A stretch of 21,144 nt of DNA from positions 1 through 21,144 of IMG/VR virus record IMGVR_UViG_3300023179_000591; one strand, written 5' to 3'. This DNA comes from a virus. The notes under the pieces were generated by a model that worked only from the letters and a program-made list of their open reading frames with translations, was not told the origin of the DNA and did no database searches. Made by a program: the position numbers and the translations under genes. Of the stretch, positions 15,171 through 21,144 are shown piece by piece; position 1 is the stretch's first letter, and each line of letters begins with the position of its first letter.

Positions 15171-18100
15171 ACTATAGGTCAAAATCAGCCCATTGGCATT
15201 GTTTGAATTGATGTCGCCGGCAGCAACCAACAACAGCCGTCCCTGAAGTCCATAGTCAACGCCACGAACCAATTTGGTATAGGTGCTGAGTGTACCTATA
15301 TAGGCTGTGCGCTGCCATTGGGCCAAATTGGTTGCAAAGGGCTGACTGGTCGAGTATTCATGCAAGTAGGCCGATTGTCCTGTGTCTGAGCTGAGCACAA
15401 TAAATCTTCGTCCATGATCGGCCCAGACTAGGTCTCGTGGACCAGTGCCGCCGCGATCAGCCAGCATGGTAAGTTCATAGGCCAGAGTAGCAGTGTTGAC
15501 ATTATAGGCTATGCTTAAACTGTAGTGTAGTATTGTATTGCGTGACAGGCCCACTACCCACATGGCACTGCCATCAGGTGCCAAATACAGGCCCTGAGGA
15601 CTCAATTCAGGTGCAGTCAGCCCGCGTCTAACATAGCTGAGACTGGACACACTGTAGCTGGATGATGCGGTAAATTCCAAAACACCGGCTGAGCTGCTGT
15701 TGCCAGTGGCAGTCATATAACAGCGTTGACCATCATAGCTCCAGTCTAGTCCTGTAACTGCATTGCCCTGTCCATGTGCATAACTGGCACCAATTGTGGC
15801 TGTGGTCATGTCCCAGGGCTGTGTCAGCTGCCATTGGACTATGCTCAATCTGTCAAAACTCAGTACAAATGCTCTGGTTCCGTCGGCGGAAAATTTAACT
15901 TTGCCACCATTGCTGATGTTACGATAACCAGAGCCCACAAGATCACTAGCCAATGTGGCCGTGGTTATATCCCAGGCTGTGGGCAGTGTATAACGGTAGA
16001 TGCTGCGGCTACCCAGCACAAACATGCGGGTGCCACCAGGGTCGAAACTCAAGGCCGTTGATCCTAGAGTGTTGTTACGTGCGGCTGTTTGTGTGGCAGT
16101 ATTGATCAATTCCGCAGTGCCTAGACTAAATTCTACCACACGATCTGTGGCCTGATCATCGGCCACATAGAATCTGGTCAGATCAGGCTTGACCACTAGA
16201 TCTGTGGGTGTCATAGTGGACGGCAGTGTGTACCATCCTAATCCTGATTCTATAGGATCTACTACCAGACTGCTGATGTCAAAATTGCTTGCGAATCGAC
16301 CCCGAATAATAGAATCTCTGCTGGTACCGCCTTGCATACTAAAATACATGAACCTGCCATCTGTGCTGACACTGATGCCCTGTATTGAACCAGCTGCGGC
16401 AGTGATATTCATGGCTGTGATGTCTTGGCTGGCCGAAAAAGCTGCCGAGCTGACTTCCCAAGGTTGACTAAGATAGTAGCCAACAATCTTGCTGTTGCTG
16501 CTGCTGCTGGATGTGGCCTGACCAGCCACATAGAGATATCTACCATCGGCACTAAATGCTATAGAGGCCACACGTCCAATATCAGCAGTGACCACCAGTT
16601 GATTGCTGCTGGGTTGATTGCCAGACACATAAGATTTATAGGCCGTGGTAATATTCCAGGGTTCAGTCAATGTCAGGCGTACAACCTGATCAGTACTGGG
16701 CAGAGCTAGAAATACTTCGGTACCGTCATCTCTAAACTCAATACCATGTGGATTGGCCGAACCCAACAGTGTAGTAGGGTTGTTCAAGGATCGAGTATAG
16801 CTGACAGTGTTAACAGTCCAAGGAGTCGATAGTCCGTATTCCACAACCTTGCTTGTAGACTGAGTAACATACATCCTGGTACCGTCTGGTTTAAATGCCA
16901 GATCATAGGGCACAGAGCCGGTGGTTCTAAATATGTTTTGATATATAGCCAACATGTAATAGGCTGCAGGCGTGCGATACTGTGTAACACGATTGGTGTT
17001 GGTTTCTACTAGGTACATTTTGGTACCATCGTCGTTAAATCTAACACCGGTGTGTGTCTGACGTCTTGGCAGTATAGGGCTGACCTGTTGAAAAACTGCA
17101 CCTGAAAGAGAATAGGCAGTGGACAGAGTCCAATAGTACATTTTGTCACTGTTACTGCCCAGCACATAGAGTGTGTAACCATCGGGAGTAAATCCAAAAC
17201 TGCGTGACAGTATATCATAACCACTGGTATTGAGTCTGACGCCACTGAAGTTGGCCCCAGTGATTTTCCAGGGTTCCTGACACTGCCATTCACTGATATA
17301 GATCACACTGGTGCTTGACGCATTGGTGCCTACGCCAGCTATGAAAAATTTCAGGCCATCGGGACTAAAACGCAGTGATTTGGCTGTTTTTTCCACCTCA
17401 GTAATAGACAACAAAGGACCATTGTTGCCACTGACTGCGGCGCTGTCCAGTTCCCAGGGCGTAGACACAGAGACCTGAAATACGGTATTTTTAAATAGTC
17501 CTGCAAAGTAGAGTCTTGATCCATCAGGACTCCAGCTGAGGCCAGTGGGCGTGGTCTCCTCAAATGCCGTGTTTAGCCCCACTGCTATAGATTTATTGGC
17601 ATAGCTGGCTGTGTTGAGCTGACCAGGTGTGCCAACATTGTACTGATAGATACTGTCTGTGCTGCTGCCAATCATATATACACGATCTCCGGCGGCGTTG
17701 ACATAGAGGTCCTGAGGCGTGCTGTCTTGACCATTGACTGCAAATCCCGGACCAACTACAAGATTACCTATGCCATGATCAGTTTCAAATCGTAACTCTA
17801 CCAGACTTTCGGGTGTCATGTCTGCCACTACCCACATGCGACTGCCATCCCCATTGACCTGTAGGCCATTGCAGCGCGACAGAGTGGCTCCATTGAATTT
17901 CAACAAAGGGTTGGCTATACGTGGATAGGCATAGATACCGTCCCATCTGGCTGTGCCTATGTTCCAGGCCGTGGACAGACTGTGTTGAGTAATTACCCGA
18001 CTGGCCGCATAGCCGTTGCCCGCAGGCAGTGTTATGCCCTGCTGTGCCAGCACATACATCTTGCGTCCATTGTGTGTAAATGCCACTGTTCTCAGTTTGC

Positions 18101-18590
18101 TGGGCTGTGGCCCTAGAGATTTGGGATTATAACTGGTCCCATAACTGGCTGTGGCCACCGAATAGGGCACTGACAGTGAATATTGATAGACAAGATCATT
18201 GGTCTGGCCACACACATACATCTTTGTGCCTGAGTCACCAAACACTAGACCAATGGGCTGCGTGTCCTGTGTGCCCAGGCTATAGGTAGCAGTGTGCTGA
18301 ACATTGCCGAATCGTTCGGCATCATAGAGGCTGAACTCTTTGACCGAATCATAGACAGTGGCTATGGCCGACGAACCGCCGATCACAGTATAGAACTTGG
18401 ACCCATCGAATCCGTTATAGGTAGCATCTGTGGCCGTGACCGGGGTGTCAATATCAAATCTGGGCCAGGTATCGCGTCCTAACCAGGTTAAACCAGCTAG
18501 CCCATAGGCAGTGCTGTTGGCATCAAATGCAGGTTGTGCTGCTGTGGGCGTGGCCTGGCCCGCTGCGGCCAAGATCCAATTGATAAACAT
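15159..18590 (-). CDS. giant beta-propeller repeat protein, putative fibre or adhesin
   Basis: An 1143-residue protein built almost entirely of about 20 repeats of roughly 50-60 residues. Each repeat has a core like FSPDGTRMYV, then a strand ending in VxQYxLS and a PWDxxTA link. Examples are FKPDGTRMYVTQSTSKVVEY, FNDDGTKMYLVETNTNRVTQ and WSPDGSRLYFAGLFKNTVFQ. Such repeats form beta-propeller blades (NHL/YVTN type), so about 20 blades would make two or three propellers. The N-terminus (MFINWILAAAGQATPTAAQP) is hydrophobic but short and is not a convincing signal peptide. The start overlaps the stop of the 212-aa gene (TGATG), implying coupled translation. The gene ends a cluster of fibre-like genes, which suggests a receptor-binding or surface role. 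No enzyme motif is seen; carbohydrate binding is a guess. Confidence 0.8.
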   Translation of the reverse strand: MFINWILAAAGQATPTAAQPAFDANSTAYGLAGLTWLGRDTWPRFDIDTPVTATDATYNGFDGSKFYTVIGGSSAIATVYDSVKEFSLYDAERFGNVQHTATYSLGTQDTQPIGLVFGDSGTKMYVCGQTNDLVYQYSLSVPYSVATASYGTSYNPKSLGPQPSKLRTVAFTHNGRKMYVLAQQGITLPAGNGYAASRVITQHSLSTAWNIGTARWDGIYAYPRIANPLLKFNGATLSRCNGLQVNGDGSRMWVVADMTPESLVELRFETDHGIGNLVVGPGFAVNGQDSTPQDLYVNAAGDRVYMIGSSTDSIYQYNVGTPGQLNTASYANKSIAVGLNTAFEETTPTGLSWSPDGSRLYFAGLFKNTVFQVSVSTPWELDSAAVSGNNGPLLSITEVEKTAKSLRFSPDGLKFFIAGVGTNASSTSVIYISEWQCQEPWKITGANFSGVRLNTSGYDILSRSFGFTPDGYTLYVLGSNSDKMYYWTLSTAYSLSGAVFQQVSPILPRRQTHTGVRFNDDGTKMYLVETNTNRVTQYRTPAAYYMLAIYQNIFRTTGSVPYDLAFKPDGTRMYVTQSTSKVVEYGLSTPWTVNTVSYTRSLNNPTTLLGSANPHGIEFRDDGTEVFLALPSTDQVVRLTLTEPWNITTAYKSYVSGNQPSSNQLVVTADIGRVASIAFSADGRYLYVAGQATSSSSSNSKIVGYYLSQPWEVSSAAFSASQDITAMNITAAAGSIQGISVSTDGRFMYFSMQGGTSRDSIIRGRFASNFDISSLVVDPIESGLGWYTLPSTMTPTDLVVKPDLTRFYVADDQATDRVVEFSLGTAELINTATQTAARNNTLGSTALSFDPGGTRMFVLGSRSIYRYTLPTAWDITTATLASDLVGSGYRNISNGGKVKFSADGTRAFVLSFDRLSIVQWQLTQPWDMTTATIGASYAHGQGNAVTGLDWSYDGQRCYMTATGNSSSAGVLEFTASSSYSVSSLSYVRRGLTAPELSPQGLYLAPDGSAMWVVGLSRNTILHYSLSIAYNVNTATLAYELTMLADRGGTGPRDLVWADHGRRFIVLSSDTGQSAYLHEYSTSQPFATNLAQWQRTAYIGTLSTYTKLVRGVDYGLQGRLLLVAAGDINSNNANGLILTYSLAD

Positions 18591-19228
18591 CAGGCCGATC
18601 TCCCAACCCAGACTCCATAAAGTTGATTATTGGCCTTCCAAAACACCAGTGCATCACCGGCACTCAATGCCGGTGCCACGTTGCCCAGATTGGTAACCCA
18701 ATTTATAGGCGGCCAGGTAACAGCATAGCTGCTGCCATTGTTGATCATTAGCATCAGACTGGTGCCATTGGTCAAACTGTCAGTAAACACTGTGGGTGCA
18801 TTTAAGACCTTGATCTGTATGTTACCATTGGCAGGATCTAGCGCAGTTCCGGTCAGAGTATAGACCTGCACACCTATAGATCCAGACAATACGGTATTTT
18901 GTAGCGTTTTACTCTGTGCTGTTTGTGCGCCAGTGGTACGCAACACTGTGCTGTCTACTGCTATCTGCCCTGATGTCAATGCTATGCCTGAACCTGCTGA
19001 AAAATGTGCTCTGACATCTGCGGCTGAGGGACCAGTATAGGTCAGTGTGCCAGTGGCGCTGTTGTAGGTTAGACTGCCATCGCCACCTGTGTCTACCACA
19101 CTGATACTGTTTAGGCTGCTCAATGGTGCGCTGCTGAGGTTCCAAGTAGCGCCATCCCAGACCCAGACCCGACTGTCTAGAGTATAGGTCTGATTGACTG
19201 TGGGATTATTAGGAAAGTCCAGTGCCAT
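18590..19228 (-). CDS. fibre-like structural protein, 212 aa
   Basis: A beta-rich protein of 212 residues from ATG 19228, which follows the collagen-like gene's TAA by two bases. An upstream in-frame start would add 16 residues overlapping that gene and is less likely. It opens with a Trp module (MALDFPNNPTVNQTYTLDSR, then VWVWDGATWNLSS), continues with Ser/Thr/Gly-rich repeats of tail-fibre type (VDTGGDGSLTYNSATGTLTY) and ends in a domain with SSYAVTWPPINWVTNLGNVA and DALVFWKANNQLYGVWVG. This last domain resembles C-terminal pieces of tail-fibre proteins I have seen in aquatic phages. No enzyme motif is seen. It sits between the collagen-like fibre and the propeller protein, probably as part of the same assembly. 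Confidence 0.75.
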   Translation of the reverse strand: MALDFPNNPTVNQTYTLDSRVWVWDGATWNLSSAPLSSLNSISVVDTGGDGSLTYNSATGTLTYTGPSAADVRAHFSAGSGIALTSGQIAVDSTVLRTTGAQTAQSKTLQNTVLSGSIGVQVYTLTGTALDPANGNIQIKVLNAPTVFTDSLTNGTSLMLMINNGSSYAVTWPPINWVTNLGNVAPALSAGDALVFWKANNQLYGVWVGRSA

Positions 19229-19230
19229 GA

Positions 19231-20148
19231 TTATATAACGTTGATTGTGTTGCCCATCGATGAATGATAGATGCACTGGTAATACAGAGTACTGGGCGCA
19301 TTCATGGGCACAACAAATGTCTGTGTGCCGGTACTGGATCCCGAAACTCCAGTGGTATAGGCTGCACCCCCTGAACTGACACGTATCTCCAAAGGATGTG
19401 CACCACCAGCAGTGTTGACAAAAGTATAGGCAAATCCGCGATAGACATACAAGACTGGATTGTCAGTATTGCCCGCATAGATCCCAGGACCCGACAGTGT
19501 ATAGGCACTAGATCCCGAGGCCGACAAAGTCCAGATTATAGCGCCTGCGCCGGTGGCACCGGTTAGCCCCGGAGCTCCTGGGTTTCCAGCAGGTCCTGTG
19601 GCACCAGTGGCGCCTAGCCCAGTGGCGCCGGTTGATCCGGTTATACCAGTGGATCCTGTGGCACCTGGTGGTCCGGCTGGCCCATTGACACCTGTGCTGC
19701 CCTGTGAGCCGGTAGCACCCTGTGAACCTGTAGCTCCGGTGCTGCCAGCTGGGCCTGTGGCTCCGGTAGCACCCCCACTGGGTCCGGTAGCTCCTTGTAT
19801 GCCGGTAGCGCCAGTGGCTCCACCAGGTGATCCTGTGGCTCCGGTTGGACCGGTGGCACCCCGGGGGCCTGTGGCACCTTGTATACCGGTACCAAGCTCG
19901 ACCCATTGTGTACTGTTGCCGTCGTTGATGTAGAGATACTGACGTCCGGTGTTGGCATTGACCCAGACATTTACACGCTCGGGCGCGAAAACCGGATCAG
20001 GGGGATCACTACCGACTGTGAGTACACCACCGGTGCTGGCTGCGGTGCTGCCAATCCTAGTCCATGAGTCATCAGTACTGTCGTAGACAAATACAGTATC
20101 ATTGACGATTACTGTTTGACCGTTAGCAGGATTGACTGGGAATGACAT
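19231..20148 (-). CDS. collagen-like fibre protein with cupredoxin-like C-terminal domain
   Basis: Three parts are visible. Residues 1-86 hold two Trp modules ([20 protein letters not shown], and [20 protein letters not shown]). Residues 88-201 are a collagen-like Gly-x-y run, mainly GATG, GPTG, GSTG and GPAG, with interruptions such as GSPGGATG; this should form a triple-helical rod. Residues 202-305 form a beta domain ending [18 protein letters not shown]. His251 ([10 protein letters not shown]), Cys292, His295 and Met298 occupy positions like the copper ligands of a type 1 cupredoxin. Trimeric collagen rods and a terminal head domain are a common phage fibre plan. The start lies two bases after a 33-aa relic gene. 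No membrane segment is seen. Whether the tip binds copper is not known. Confidence 0.82.
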   Translation of the reverse strand: MSFPVNPANGQTVIVNDTVFVYDSTDDSWTRIGSTAASTGGVLTVGSDPPDPVFAPERVNVWVNANTGRQYLYINDGNSTQWVELGTGIQGATGPRGATGPTGATGSPGGATGATGIQGATGPSGGATGATGPAGSTGATGSQGATGSQGSTGVNGPAGPPGATGSTGITGSTGATGLGATGATGPAGNPGAPGLTGATGAGAIIWTLSASGSSAYTLSGPGIYAGNTDNPVLYVYRGFAYTFVNTAGGAHPLEIRVSSGGAAYTTGVSGSSTGTQTFVVPMNAPSTLYYQCIYHSSMGNTINVI

Positions 20149-20150
20149 TG

Positions 20151-20252
20151 TTAACTATTGTGCCTAATATTAGAAATTTTACATTGAATTTGATATAGGT
20201 ATGGTAGAGATATTAGAGTTTGAGTTTCATCTAAAAAAGCATAATGTGCCAT
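20151..20252 (-). pseudogene. 33-aa relic of a MAHYAFLDE-family phage gene
   Basis: Reads MAHYAFLDETQTLISLPYLY and continues for 13 residues to a TAA two bases before the collagen-like gene. The first nine residues match the start of a family common in aquatic phages (typically MAH[F/Y]A.LDENN.V, as I recall it, usually about 80-150 aa), often encoded beside fibre genes. The rest does not resemble that family, so this looks like a gene cut off after its opening. An AAGAGA ribosome binding site precedes the ATG and overlaps the stop region of the glycine-rich gene. The tight spacing on both sides (TAA-CA-ATG) may keep it translated as a coupling peptide. Being a real short gene is the alternative. 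Confidence 0.5.
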
Positions 20253-20262
20253 AATATTTCTC

Positions 20263-21144
20263 TTAGCTGAAACTGAATGTAACTGTTCCGGTACCGGCGA
20301 TAATACTACTAATTTTATAGCCCGATGCTGTTGAAGTAGTAGTTGTTAATCCGATACTAAAGGTTGCTGTATATGATTGTAAGTACTTTAAAATTACTAT
20401 TCCTGAACCACCTGTACCCCCTGTGGTGGAGGCACCACCACCGCCTCCCCCGCCACCGGTGTTAGCAGTTCCTGAAGTCCCAGCTCCAGTAGAACCGGCA
20501 CCACCACCACCTGCACCACCTGAACCTGCAGACCATCCAGCAGCAGTATATCCGCCGGCACCACCGCCGCCACCATAACTAACAACAGTTCCAGTGATAC
20601 TCGACGAAGCCCCAGCTCCGCCCGCTCCCCCAACCTGGGCAGAGGCATTACCGCCTACAGCACCTGCTCCTCCCCCTCCAGCATTACCTCCATTTATTCC
20701 CGGATTATGTAGCGAAGTACCGCCCGTATTACCTTGACTTGGTGTAACTGCTGGAGTATTTCCTGCTCCACCAGGTGAATTACCCCCTGGAGTTTTATAG
20801 GCCGCGCCTCCGCCGGATCCGCCGTCAATACCTATACCGGAATTCGTACTTGTATATCCACCTCCACCTCCACCGGCACTGGTTACTGCGTCAAACACAC
20901 TATTAGCACCGCTTGTTCCTATTGCACTAGCAGTGGCCGCGCCGCCGCCGCCAATGGTTATATTGTACGCTATTCCAGTTGAAAAATTCGTAGCAGTTCC
21001 GGTTCTAAAGCCCCCTGCCCCTCCACCGCCACCGACGTTAGAACCACCGCCACCACCACCTGCAACCACAAGATATTCTACATTCACAGTAGTTGCTGTT
21101 CCAAATTGTAACCACTGTGCTAAAGCAGAGTTGTATACCTCACC
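20263..21144 (-). CDS. glycine-rich adhesin-like fibre protein, N-terminus cut by window edge
   Basis: The reading frame is open to the right edge, so the 5' end is missing; about 293 residues are visible. It begins GEVYNSALAQWLQFGTATTV and runs into NVEYLVVAGGGGGG, a repeated opening I have seen in glycine-rich tail-fibre or adhesin proteins of marine phages. Residues about 25-230 are dominated by poly-glycine stretches separated by short polar strands (GGGGAGG, SGGAGGGGAGSTG). A GGSGIVILKYLQ motif then leads to a Thr/Ser-rich beta tail. Poly-Gly sandwiches of this type form receptor-contacting tips in T-even gp38 adhesins, which suggests a host-recognition role. The internal GTG near 21087 is not needed as a start. 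Composition is more AT- and Gly-codon-biased than the neighbouring genes. Confidence 0.75.
   Translation of the reverse strand, partial: GEVYNSALAQWLQFGTATTVNVEYLVVAGGGGGGSNVGGGGGAGGFRTGTATNFSTGIAYNITIGGGGAATASAIGTSGANSVFDAVTSAGGGGGGYTSTNSGIGIDGGSGGGAAYKTPGGNSPGGAGNTPAVTPSQGNTGGTSLHNPGINGGNAGGGGAGAVGGNASAQVGGAGGAGASSSITGTVVSYGGGGGAGGYTAAGWSAGSGGAGGGGAGSTGAGTSGTANTGGGGGGGGASTTGGTGGSGIVILKYLQSYTATFSIGLTTTTSTASGYKISSIIAGTGTVTFSFS

Noticed and set aside
19553-19933. Plus-strand Pro/Val-rich open frame of 126 codons.
   Set aside because: It is the mirror of the collagen-like Gly-x-y run on the minus strand, where GGN/GCN repeats read backwards as Pro and Ala codons.
21085-21087. GTG at 21087 as the start of the glycine-rich gene.
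   Set aside because: The frame stays open to the window edge with coding-like sequence (YNSALAQWLQFG), so the true start is most likely outside the window.
1-21144. tRNA genes, CRISPR arrays, integrase, transposase or toxin-antitoxin genes.
   Set aside because: None could be supported by eye in the sequence; repeats present are explained by collagen-like, glycine-rich and propeller coding repeats.

Overview
This window is part of the late (virion) region of a T4-like tailed phage, most likely a marine or freshwater myovirus related to the T4-like cyanophages and pelagiphages. Recognisable T4 core proteins are small terminase gp16, head-completion gp4, a gp54-like tube initiator, tail tube gp19, tail sheath gp18, dNMP kinase gp1, neck proteins gp13 and gp14, and sheath stabiliser gp15. 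Several unnamed genes (166, 125, 125, 393 and 84 aa, and a four-zinc-knuckle protein) look like conserved companions of these genes in aquatic T4-like phages. All assignments come from reading the proteins against remembered families; no search was run. No tRNA, CRISPR array, integrase or insertion sequence is visible. The host cannot be determined.

Layout. (1) 1-4274, minus strand: a 5' gene fragment running off the left edge, a 166-aa protein, gp16, gp4, a 125-aa protein, a gp54-like protein and gp19. Genes are tightly packed, with one hairpin just after gp19. (2) 4275-4837: a gap with a hairpin terminator after gp18 and what looks like a decayed plus-strand gene. (3) 4838-8125, minus: a very large tail sheath gp18 (1095 aa against 659 in T4). 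(4) 8237-8569, plus: a small zinc-knuckle/HNH-like protein, divergent from gp18. (5) 8553-12199, minus: dNMP kinase, a 125-aa protein with a capsid-targeting-like N-terminus, gp13, a 393-aa and an 84-aa protein. (6) 12254-15170, plus: gp14, gp15 and a Nudix hydrolase. (7) 15159-21144, minus: a putative host-contact cluster made of a glycine-rich adhesin (cut by the right edge), a 33-aa gene relic, a collagen-like fibre with a cupredoxin-like tip, a 212-aa fibre-like protein and an 1143-aa multi-propeller protein.

The genes work together in building the virion. gp16 starts DNA packaging; gp4, gp13 and gp14 complete the head and neck; gp15, gp18, gp19 and the gp54-like protein build the contractile tail; the right-hand cluster probably provides fibres or surface adhesins. 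Boxes matching or close to the T4 late promoter TATAAATA precede most transcription units. In two cases the box lies exactly five bases before the ATG, which predicts leaderless late mRNAs.

The most interesting points are a Trp-ended module shared by gp14, gp15, gp18 and two fibre-like proteins; copper-ligand-like residues at the tip of the collagen fibre; about 20 propeller repeats in one protein; two gene relics; and neck genes split between strands.
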